Position numbers and translations under genes: made by a program. The notes below the pieces were generated by a model. The model searched no databases. It worked only from the letters and a program-made list of their open reading frames with translations, and had not been told where the DNA came from. This document shows positions 16,371 through 23,437 of a stretch of DNA of 34,446 nt, piece by piece (position 1 is the first letter of the stretch; each line of letters begins with the position of its first letter). Where the stretch lies: positions 1 through 34,446 of the forward strand of contig JBBQSD010000061.1 in NCBI GenBank assembly GCA_038214135.1, in the 5' to 3' direction. This stretch comes from JANLSE01 sp038214135. GTDB lineage: Bacteria; Chloroflexota; Chloroflexia; Chloroflexales; Roseiflexaceae.

Positions 16371-17564
16371 TTGAGCAAGATGTCGATCTCACGGAACATT
16401 CCGATCTTGAGCATTGGTCAGACGATCGGTAGTTCAGGACTCTCGCTGATGGCGCTAGTGGGTGGAATTGTCGGTGTCCAGCTTGCACCAACACCCACCC
16501 TGGCCACGCTGCCAGTAACCGTCCAAGTATTTGGTCTTGCGCTCTCAACCATTCCGGCATCGCTGTTGATGCGGCGGATTGGTCGGCGAACTGGTTTCGT
16601 CGTGAGCGCAGTTGGCGCAGTGTTCGCTGCACTGCTGGCCGCGTATGCTGTGAGTCAGGGTAACTTTCTCATGTTCTGCTGTGCGACCTTCTTTACCGGC
16701 ATGAATGGGGCATTCATGCAGCAGTACCGTTTTGCAGCAACCGAGAGTGTCGAGCCAAGCTTTGCAGGGCGTGCGGTGTCATTGGTTTTGGTCGGTGGTA
16801 TCTTGGCTGGATTCATCGGGCCAGAGGTTGCCAAACGCTCAAAGGACTGGTTTGCAGTTGAGTATGTTGGAGCCTTTGTTGCCCTTGCAATTCTGTATGG
16901 AATCCTGGCACTCCTGCTCTTATTTCTGAAAGACATCAAGACCCAAGAACAAGTCGTCGTGAAGGCAGATGAGCGCTCACTCGCTGAGATCGTGCGTCAA
17001 CCAACATATCTCGTTGCACTACTTGCTGGCGTTGTTGGCTATGGAGTCATGACCTTCACTATGACGGCCACGCCAATTCACCTACATACGATGCATCACT
17101 ACAGCATTGATGCGACCGCACAGGTCATCCAGAGCCATGTCATCGCCATGTTCCTGCCATCACTCTTCACGGGATTTTTGGTTGACCGCATTGGCGTTCT
17201 GCGCATGATGCTGCTTGGCATTGTTGCGATGGCTGGCAGCGTGTTCTTGGGCATTATTGGGAACGAGCTCGTATACTATTGGGCAGAATTGGTGCTACTG
17301 GGGATTGGTTGGAACTTCTTGTTTGTTGGTGGAACGGTACTCCTACCCAAAAGCTACCGCCCATCCGAGCGCTTCAAGGCTCAGGCGGCCAACGATTTTA
17401 CGATCTTCGGCGTGCAGGCGTTGGCGTCGCTCTCTTCTGCAGTGGTCGTATTCTCATCGGGTTGGGTCTTTCTGAATCTGATCAGCATCCCATTCCTACT
17501 CATCACACTTATTGCGATCCTGTTGTTACAGCGTCGTCCGGTGCTTACTCCCGTCCAGGTATAA
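16371..17564 (+). CDS. Major facilitator superfamily (MFS) transporter
   Basis: A 397-residue protein with about 12 hydrophobic segments and no signal peptide. The loop between helices 2 and 3 reads LLMRRIGRRTGF, the shortened MFS motif A, and the second half repeats it as GFLVDRIGVLRMM. A cytoplasmic loop (KTQEQVVVKADERSLAEIVRQP) divides the two six-helix halves. The start is TTG 16371 because GAGGG lies seven bases upstream; ATG 16380 is the alternative. A longer frame from 16215 would be translated from the palindromic repeat and is rejected. Substrate cannot be told. Neighbouring metal export does not show a shared function. Confidence 0.85.
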   Translation: MSKMSISRNIPILSIGQTIGSSGLSLMALVGGIVGVQLAPTPTLATLPVTVQVFGLALSTIPASLLMRRIGRRTGFVVSAVGAVFAALLAAYAVSQGNFLMFCCATFFTGMNGAFMQQYRFAATESVEPSFAGRAVSLVLVGGILAGFIGPEVAKRSKDWFAVEYVGAFVALAILYGILALLLLFLKDIKTQEQVVVKADERSLAEIVRQPTYLVALLAGVVGYGVMTFTMTATPIHLHTMHHYSIDATAQVIQSHVIAMFLPSLFTGFLVDRIGVLRMMLLGIVAMAGSVFLGIIGNELVYYWAELVLLGIGWNFLFVGGTVLLPKSYRPSERFKAQAANDFTIFGVQALASLSSAVVVFSSGWVFLNLISIPFLLITLIAILLLQRRPVLTPVQV

Positions 17565-17700
17565 ACATTGGAGTAGCTCTACGATGCACCAGTAATCAGG
17601 CAGAGCCTACATTGTTTGTTTGCCCCTTCATAACGAATACTGATGACCATTGATCGAGACACAGGCAAAGCAATTAGCAACAGCAGTGGCAGGGAGGCTT

Positions 17701-17746
17701 CTCTAGTAGCACATCTACTTCTATAGATATAGATGTGCTACTAGAG
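17701..17746. terminator. Strong hairpin at the 3' end of the truncated WD40 gene
   Basis: Seventeen-base perfect arms (17701-17717 and 17730-17746; CTCTAGTAGCACATCTA) enclose a 12-base loop. The right arm contains the TAG stop of the minus-strand WD40 frame. It sits between two convergent genes. No T-run follows on either strand, so it may be a repeat or bidirectional terminator. Confidence 0.55.
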
Positions 17747-18916
17747 AACATCGCTCCGGCTCTCTCCAAAGGAAAGACTCAATAAAGATTCATTTGGATG
17801 ATGACTATGACTAAAGTTTAGAGCATCATACTTGTCCAAGTATTCTTTTACATCGTCCAATTCTATTTCCCTACCTCGCCAGTCAGGAATTTCTTTACGA
17901 ATCATTTCTTCATCCAAGAGGTTGCAAACACGACGAGTAATTTCGGCAGTAATTAAGTGTATATCAACAACGCTTATACGCACAGTAGTATCATCACTGC
18001 TTGTTAGAAGATATTGGCTATCAGGGCTCCAAGTAACAGATGATATCGAACCGATATGGCCCTCCAGCGCCTGCATGAATTTGTTTGTTTTTATGTCCCA
18101 TATATATGCAACTCCATTACTCCCACCAACAGCAATGAACTGTCCGTTAGGGCTCCAATTTGCTCCTCGTATCCAGCCTACACGCCCTTCTATCACTTGT
18201 AGCAACTGACCCGATGGGACTTCCCAAATACGAATCAGTCCATCAGCACCACCGGTCAAGACTCTTTGCTCTTGTGGATGCCAGGCCACTACCGAAACTC
18301 GTCCAAGATGTTCGGTTAGCACATTTATGGTCTTTCCAGTTGCTATATCCCAAATTCGAGCTGTTCGATCAGCACTCCCTGTAATTACATACCTGCCGTT
18401 TGGACTCCAAGCTGCGGCTCTCACTTTATTGGTGTGACCACGGAGTACACGCACTGGCGAGATATTTGACATGTCGTAAATCCGCACAGCGTCGGTATGA
18501 TTACGGAGTTCTTTCGCCGAAGAGAACTTTGACACATCATAAAGGCGCGTGGTAAATTGCTCACTTGGTATAAGAATTTGATTTTCTTGCGGATGCCAGG
18601 ATGGTTTCCAACCAAAATACGTTGGATTTCGGAATCTCCCTATTAAAGTCCCACTTAATGTCTCCCAAATACAGAAAGTATAGTCGGTACTACTGGTCAG
18701 AATGTAACGCGCATCTGGACTCCATGTTGCGCTCAAAACAGCATTCGTGTGCCCTTTAAGTAGTTGTACTGTTGAGCCTGTTGCTGCGTCCCATATGCGT
18801 GCCGTCTGATCGTCACTGCCCGTCACTACCTGTTGGCCGTCTAGACTCCATGGTAATTGACAAGAAGAACACGCTGTAGGAGCGAATTCGAGAAATAATT
18901 TAGCATTGCACGGCAA
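17741..18916 (-). pseudogene. WD40-repeat protein, 5'-truncated remnant
   Basis: The frame holds about seven WD40 blades with clear GH...WSPDGRYIxTGSxDxTxRIWD patterns: GHTNAVLSATWSPDARYILT, GHTNKVRAAAWSPNGRYVIT and GHIGSISSVTWSPDSQYLLT. It begins in the middle of a blade (SLDGQQVVTGSDDQTARIWD), preceded by about 20 non-WD40 residues, and the only start is a TTG at 18916 without a ribosome site. Large WD40 proteins of this kind usually carry an N-terminal signalling or NTPase module, which is missing. The C-terminal ~70 residues (EITRRVCNLLDEEMIRKEI) resemble the tail found after such repeats. The stretch is more A/T-rich than its neighbours with different codon choice, so it may be acquired DNA. 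A functional short protein is possible but less likely. Confidence 0.6.
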
Positions 18917-19058
18917 CTACATTCTATCATAATGAATGCAGATCGTCGTTTAGATGGTAGAATCTTCCGAACACACATTAACCCTTATCAATATGGTTTT
19001 GATAACCATTAGTTGTGAGAACATGCCAATACAGTGGAGATGCAGATGGAAGGGTACT

Positions 19059-19086
19059 GTAGAGAAGCAAAATTTTGCGTCTCTAC
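19059..19086. repeat. GTAGAGA-type palindrome
   Basis: GTAGAGAAGCAAAA / TTTTGCGTCTCTAC, 14-base arms with one mismatch and no loop. It lies 32 bases past the stop of glgA and may protect or end that transcript. The 200-base interval 18917-19117 shows no other feature. Confidence 0.8.
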
Positions 19087-19117
19087 GGTCGCCCAACACA
19101 ATCACTTTGTCACTTTG

Positions 19118-20560
19118 TTAACGGCCAATGGTTCGCAAGGCCCACTGGTACAAGCCCACATATTGTTGCGCGGAAGCAGCCCAGGAATTATCCTCGTGCA
19201 TACCGCGTGCCCGCAGAATCGCCCAACCATCGCTATCGCGATAGGCAGTTAGTGCGCGGCCAATCGCATCGGTGAAGAAGCGGGTTTCATATGGATGGAA
19301 GCGAAAGCCATTGCCCTCAAAGCCCTCACGAACCGTATCGTTGAGGCCGCCGGTTGCCCGTACAATCGGCACACTGCCATAGCGCAGGGCGATCATCTGG
19401 CCAAGGCCACACGGCTCGAATCGTGATGGCATCAGGAAGGCATCGCTGCCAGCATAGATGCGCTGGGCCAGCCCCGCATCAAAGCCGATCCGCACTGCAA
19501 TGCGCTGAGGGTTGGCGCTCGCATGGCCACGATAGACATATTCCAACTGAGGGCTGCCTGCACCAAGCACAACAAGCTGCGCTTCCGTCTGGCGGAGCAG
19601 CCATGGCACCGCCTGATCAAGCAGATCGAGGCCCTTCTGTTCCGCTAACCGCGAAACAATCCCCAACAATGGCTTATCGGGGGCTTCTTCCAGGCCAAGT
19701 TCGCGTTGTAACGCAGCCTTACAGATCGGCTTGCCCGATGGATCATCGACGGTGTACTGAGCAGCGATATATTTGTCGGTGGCAGGGTTAAATGCTTGCG
19801 TGTCGATCCCATTCAGAATACCGGCCACCCGATCACGCCGTGAGCGCATCAATCCATCGAGCCGCTCACCATACTCGGAAGTCATAATCTCGTCGGCATA
19901 TGTCGGGCTGACGGTGCTGACAATATCGCTGTACAGAATCCCTCTTGCCATAAAATTGAATGAGGCGGCGATGCCAGGGCCTATGGTATTCTCAACCAGG
20001 CCAGGCTCGTTCAAGCCAGCCAGCGATAGCGTGAATGGGCTGTACTGGCCTTGGTAGGCTAAATTGTGAATGGTAAAGACGGTCGCAATATGGCCGAATG
20101 TATAGGCATAGAAGGTTTTGATATAGTTCGATACCAGGGCTGAATGCCAATCGTTGGTGTGAACCACATCGGGCTGCCAGCCCTCAACCTCACGCAGATG
20201 CTGGATCAGCGCTAGAACACCACGGGCAAACAGAATAAAGCGCCGGTCGTCATCTGGATCGCCATAGATGGCTGGGCGCTCAAAGGCCGCTGGAATATCC
20301 AGCATGTAGATTGGCGCTGCGCTGGCTGCAACACGCCAGATCCGTAGTTCTTCCTGGCGTTCACCAACAGGGAGAAATGATGAGGCAATCGGTCCTTCAA
20401 CAGCAACGCCACGCTCACGCAATTGGCGAAAGCGCGGCATCACAACCCGCACATCGTGGCCAACCTCACGGAGAGCACCAGGCAGTGCCCCGGCAACATC
20501 GGCGAGTCCGCCCGTTTTGATCAGTGGTGCAACTTCCGCAGCAACAAACAGGACATTCAT
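19118..20560 (-). CDS. glgA: Glycogen synthase (ADP-glucose type, GT5)
   Basis: This 480-residue cytoplasmic enzyme transfers glucose from ADP-glucose to glycogen. Length fits the usual ~477. The N-terminus has VAAEVAPLIKTGGLADVAGA, where the KTGGL lysine (Lys15) binds ADP-glucose. The middle has HTNDWHSAL and FTIHNLAYQG. The C-terminal Rossmann domain has SRLAEQKGLDLL and the GT-B active-site stretch MPSRFEPCGLGQ with ATGGLNDTV. The start at 20560 is chosen because it begins with the conserved MNVLFVAAEV; the longer frame to 20686 adds an Arg-rich stretch and is not typical. No clear ribosome site is visible. Other glg genes are not in the window, so the gene appears to stand alone here. Confidence 0.94.
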   Translation of the reverse strand: MNVLFVAAEVAPLIKTGGLADVAGALPGALREVGHDVRVVMPRFRQLRERGVAVEGPIASSFLPVGERQEELRIWRVAASAAPIYMLDIPAAFERPAIYGDPDDDRRFILFARGVLALIQHLREVEGWQPDVVHTNDWHSALVSNYIKTFYAYTFGHIATVFTIHNLAYQGQYSPFTLSLAGLNEPGLVENTIGPGIAASFNFMARGILYSDIVSTVSPTYADEIMTSEYGERLDGLMRSRRDRVAGILNGIDTQAFNPATDKYIAAQYTVDDPSGKPICKAALQRELGLEEAPDKPLLGIVSRLAEQKGLDLLDQAVPWLLRQTEAQLVVLGAGSPQLEYVYRGHASANPQRIAVRIGFDAGLAQRIYAGSDAFLMPSRFEPCGLGQMIALRYGSVPIVRATGGLNDTVREGFEGNGFRFHPYETRFFTDAIGRALTAYRDSDGWAILRARGMHEDNSWAASAQQYVGLYQWALRTIGR

Positions 20561-20709
20561 ACATCTGCACGCGCGGGAAAGGTTCCTGCCTCCAGGGCGC
20601 TCCGCCATTGGAGCAACCGCGCTTCTCCTTTCTGGCCGAGGATAGTCTAGCGCAGGTTGCTCATCACGTCTAGCGCGTACAGCCATTAATCAGGGCTTTC
20701 GCAAAGTCT

Positions 20710-20726
20710 TTGGGGCTGCGCCCCAA
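20710..20726. repeat. Short GC-rich hairpin
   Basis: TTGGGGC TGC GCCCCAA, seven-base arms. It starts the 767-base gene-free stretch 20561-21327, which also holds two MITE-like elements and the Kdp promoter region. Similar GGGGC-loop-GCCCC hairpins occur inside the element at 21000-21102 and at 25536-25556. Confidence 0.5.
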
Positions 20727-20765
20727 GCCCCATCTGAGCGACGTTGATGTCGCCTAACACCAAAA

Positions 20766-20946
20766 CCTTTCAAATAACAGGCGGTGCCATTCTTTTCCCT
20801 CACCCAACCCCGCTCCCCCTGCGGGGAGAGGGGCTCTGCGCGGCATTGGAATGCGGTATTCCCCTTTCTCCCCAACGTGGGAGAAGGGGGCGAGGGGGAT
20901 GCGGGGCAAGCACACCGTTGACATGCACGATTCGTTATCTGAAAGG
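20766..20946. mobile_element. MITE-like element, family A, copy 1 (181 bp)
   Basis: Ends are CCTTTCAAATAAC and GTTATCTGAAAGG, inverted with one mismatch in 13. The body is a G/C-rich sequence with the CCCCAACGTGGGAGAAGGGGGCG core. It codes for no transposase. A second copy, mostly identical, lies at 31270-31460. Length, terminal inverted repeats and dispersion are those of a miniature inverted-repeat transposable element. The parent transposase is not in the window. Confidence 0.75.
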
Positions 20947-20999
20947 GGATGCGTTGCTGTACCTTCTGCAACATATGACGAAACATAATGTTCCTCAGC

Positions 21000-21102
21000 T
21001 ATAGCAATCCTATTTCATTTGTAAACAAGCGGGGGCACTGGGGGCGCAGCCCCCAAGAAAAAATCCCGCTCCCTCATATCCATATCCGATAGGATTGCTA
21101 TA
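21000..21102. mobile_element. MITE-like element, family B (103 bp)
   Basis: Perfect 14-base terminal inverted repeats: TATAGCAATCCTAT (21000-21013) and ATAGGATTGCTATA (21089-21102). Inside is a strong hairpin GGGGGC GCA GCCCCC (about 21037-21051). No coding capacity. It sits 54 bases after family A copy 1, suggesting this interval tolerates insertions. Confidence 0.7.
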
Positions 21103-21179
21103 TTTGTTCCTGATCTTTTGGTTCAGCATAGCACCCCGGATATAGTGATTGTATATAAGTTTCCTCGGTTCATCTTAAG

Positions 21180-21269
21180 ATTTTATAAAGAACATTTTTT
21201 ATGACATTTATATACATCCAAGCCAGATTTAGACAGTATCTTGACAGGCGCTGTGTTGTAATAGTACTG
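21180..21269 (+). promoter_or_regulatory. Candidate KdpE operator and kdp promoter
   Basis: An A/T-rich tract (21180-21215) contains three related units: ATTTTATAA, ATTTTTTATGAC and ATTTATATAC. These resemble the TTTATA / TTTACA arrangement bound by KdpE ahead of the E. coli kdp promoter. A consensus TTGACA follows at 21241-21246, with a weak TAGTAC at 21262 as a possible -10. The leader to the first ATG (21328) is then about 55 bases. Sequence supports the pattern; binding is inference. Confidence 0.4.
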
Positions 21270-21327
21270 GGTCTTCATGACGCTTCGGTATGTTCTGGCC
21301 ATGAAAGAGTAAGCCAAGGAGTGAGCA

Positions 21328-21408
21328 ATGGACATTATCTATCTCGGGTTGAGTATTGGGTTTTTTGCGCTCTCGTGGGGTTTTATTTGGTTGTGCGACA
21401 AGCTATAG
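21328..21408 (+). CDS. 26-residue hydrophobic peptide ahead of kdpF
   Basis: A short frame starting ATG 21328 with GGAG seven bases upstream. It has an acidic second residue, one membrane helix (IIYLGLSIGFFALSWGFIWL) and a short polar end CDKL. It stops ten bases before kdpF, whose ribosome site GGGAGG begins at its stop. From memory, similar tiny frames ending in LC(D/E)(K/R)L precede kdpF in several phyla, but I know of no assigned function. It may be an accessory small subunit of the Kdp complex or a leader peptide. Codon content, ribosome site and operon position argue against chance. Confidence 0.65.
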   Translation: MDIIYLGLSIGFFALSWGFIWLCDKL

Positions 21409-21418
21409 GGAGGTTCCT

Positions 21419-21508
21419 GTGACGACACTCTATCTGATTGGTGCGATCCTATCGGTGGCCATTCTGGTCTACTTGGTGGTTGCACTGGTGAAACCGGAGC
21501 TATTCTGA
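21419..21508 (+). CDS. kdpF: K+-transporting ATPase subunit F
   Basis: A 29-residue single-helix membrane peptide starting at GTG 21419, with GGGAGG six bases upstream. The helix (LYLIGAILSVAILVYLVVAL) followed by VKPELF matches the usual KdpF pattern. KdpF stabilises the KdpABC complex and is not catalytic. Its TGA overlaps the kdpA ATG by one base, so the two are translationally coupled. Confidence 0.88.
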   Translation: MTTLYLIGAILSVAILVYLVVALVKPELF

Positions 21509-23337
21509 TGACTGCTAATGGATATCTTCAATTTGCCTTTTACTTCATCGTGCTGATCGCGCTGGCCAAACCACTTGGATGGTATATGGCGCGGGTTTAT
21601 GAAGGCCAACCAATCGGACTGGATCGCGTGCTTGGCCCAATCGAGCGACTGATCTATCGGCTGTGCGGCATCAAGGATGGCGAGGAGATGGATTGGAAGA
21701 CCTATGCGGTAGCAATGCTGGTCTTCAATCTGCTTGGCCTGCTGGTTGTGTATCTGCTCCAGCGGCTCCAGGCAGCCCTGCCACTTAACCCACAGGCCCT
21801 TGGCGCAGTCACGCCTGATTCGTCGTTCAATACCGCCGCCAGCTTTGCAACCAATACCAACTGGCAGGGCTATGGTGGCGAGGTCACGATGAGCTACCTG
21901 ACGCAGATGCTTGGGTTGAACGTGCAGAACTTCATCTCTGCTGCTGCTGGCATGGCCACTCTGGTGGCGCTTATTCGGGGTATCACCCGCCGCACCACCC
22001 AGATGATCGGCAACTTCTGGGTCGATCTGACTCGTTCGACGCTGTATATTCTGCTGCCACTATCGCTGGTGTTGGCGATTACCCTGGTTTCACAGGGTGT
22101 TGTTCAGACCTTCAGCAGCTACCAGACTGTGCCACTGGTGCAGGCGCAGAGCTATGAGACACCCAAACTTGATGATCAGGGCAATGCTCTCATGGACGCA
22201 AGTGGCAACCCGGTTACTGAGAGTGTGGCGGTGACGCAGCAAATCCTACCACTTGGGCCAGCGGCATCGCAGGTTGCGATAAAGCAGTTGGGAACAAATG
22301 GTGGTGGCTTCTTCAACGTCAACTCGGCTCACCCATATGAGAATCCCAACCCGCTGACAAATTTCCTTGAGCTGTTGTCGATTCTGCTGATCCCCGCAGC
22401 GTTGTGCTACACCTTCGGCAAGATGGTTGGCGATACGCGCCAGGGCTGGGCAATTTTAGTGGCGATGACGATCATTCTGCTGGCATTTACGGCATTGGCG
22501 GTTGGAGCCGAACAATCTGGCAACCCAAAGATTGCAGCGCTTGGTGTCGACACCATCGCAAGCGATATTCAATCCGGCGGCAATATGGAAGGCAAGGAGA
22601 CGCGCTTCGGGATCGTCAATTCTGGGCTATGGGCCGCAGTAACAACTGCCGCGTCAAATGGTTCGGTCAATTCGATGCACGATAGCTTTACGCCACTTGG
22701 TGGGCTTACGCCACTCTTCCTCATGCAGCTTGGCGAAGTCATCTTTGGTGGTGTCGGCTCAGGGCTATATGGCATGCTGATATTTGCAATCATTGCCGTG
22801 TTCATTGCCGGGCTGATGGTTGGTCGTACACCGGAATATCTTGGCAAGAAGATCGAAGCCTATGAGATGAAGATGGCCTCAATCGTCATTCTGATTCCGT
22901 GTGCTGTGGTGCTGATCACAACCGCAATTGCCGTGGTAACAGATGGTGGCAAGGGTGCGCTGTATAGCCCGGATGTAGCCTATACCAGCATCTACAACCC
23001 TGGCGCGCACGGGTTTAGCGAAGTGCTGTACGCCTTTAGCTCGATGAGCAATAACAATGGCAGTGCATTTGCTGGCCTTGGCGCGAATAACCCGTTCTAT
23101 AACACACTTGGTGGTATTGCTATGCTGACTGCCCGCTACTGGCTGGCGATCCCGACGCTGGCGATCGCTGGGAGCCTGGCGCGCAAGAAGCTCATACCGG
23201 TTGGCCCAGGGACACTGCCAACCCACGGCCCGCTGTTTGTGGCGCTGCTGATGGGTGTTGTGATCATTGTCGGCGCACTCACCTTCATTCCAGCCCTGGC
23301 GCTCGGCCCAATCGTTGAACATTTGATGATGCAATAG
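21508..23337 (+). CDS. kdpA: K+-transporting ATPase subunit A (channel-like)
   Basis: KdpA is the K+-binding and translocating membrane subunit, 609 residues. About ten membrane helices are present. The four selectivity-filter regions are recognisable: SFATNTNWQGYGGE, GTNGGGFFNVNSAHPYENP, GGLTPLFLMQLGEVIFGGVGSG and SNNNGSAFAGLG. It is about 50 residues longer than the E. coli protein, largely from a polar loop before GTNGGG (YETPKLDDQGNALMDASGNP, near residue 215) that would lie outside the membrane. The start overlaps the kdpF stop. A repeat element separates it from kdpB. Confidence 0.97.
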   Translation: MTANGYLQFAFYFIVLIALAKPLGWYMARVYEGQPIGLDRVLGPIERLIYRLCGIKDGEEMDWKTYAVAMLVFNLLGLLVVYLLQRLQAALPLNPQALGAVTPDSSFNTAASFATNTNWQGYGGEVTMSYLTQMLGLNVQNFISAAAGMATLVALIRGITRRTTQMIGNFWVDLTRSTLYILLPLSLVLAITLVSQGVVQTFSSYQTVPLVQAQSYETPKLDDQGNALMDASGNPVTESVAVTQQILPLGPAASQVAIKQLGTNGGGFFNVNSAHPYENPNPLTNFLELLSILLIPAALCYTFGKMVGDTRQGWAILVAMTIILLAFTALAVGAEQSGNPKIAALGVDTIASDIQSGGNMEGKETRFGIVNSGLWAAVTTAASNGSVNSMHDSFTPLGGLTPLFLMQLGEVIFGGVGSGLYGMLIFAIIAVFIAGLMVGRTPEYLGKKIEAYEMKMASIVILIPCAVVLITTAIAVVTDGGKGALYSPDVAYTSIYNPGAHGFSEVLYAFSSMSNNNGSAFAGLGANNPFYNTLGGIAMLTARYWLAIPTLAIAGSLARKKLIPVGPGTLPTHGPLFVALLMGVVIIVGALTFIPALALGPIVEHLMMQ

Positions 23338-23420
23338 GAGTCAGAAGTCAGAAGTCAGAAGTCAGAATAAACATTGATATACAGTGATCACCGTTCTGAC
23401 TCCTGACTTCTGACTCCTGA
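23338..23420. repeat. AGTCAGA-unit inverted array inside the kdp operon
   Basis: GGAGTCAGAAGTCAGAAGTCAGAA (from 23337) and TTCTGACTCCTGACTTCTGACTCCTGA (23394-23420) form inverted arms around 26 bases, directly after the kdpA stop and 17 bases before kdpB. It ends in CTGAATACT like the copies at 31604-31642 and 34231 (reverse). On the mRNA it would fold into a long hairpin between kdpA and kdpB. Confidence 0.75.
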
Positions 23421-23437
23421 ATACTTCGGAGAGACCA

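Noticed and set aside
17741..18916. WD40 gene as an active defence system
   Set aside because: The effector module and a credible start are absent, so at most it is a relic.
21103..21327. c-di-AMP or other riboswitch ahead of kdp
   Set aside because: The predicted leader is only about 55 bases and I find no conserved riboswitch core.
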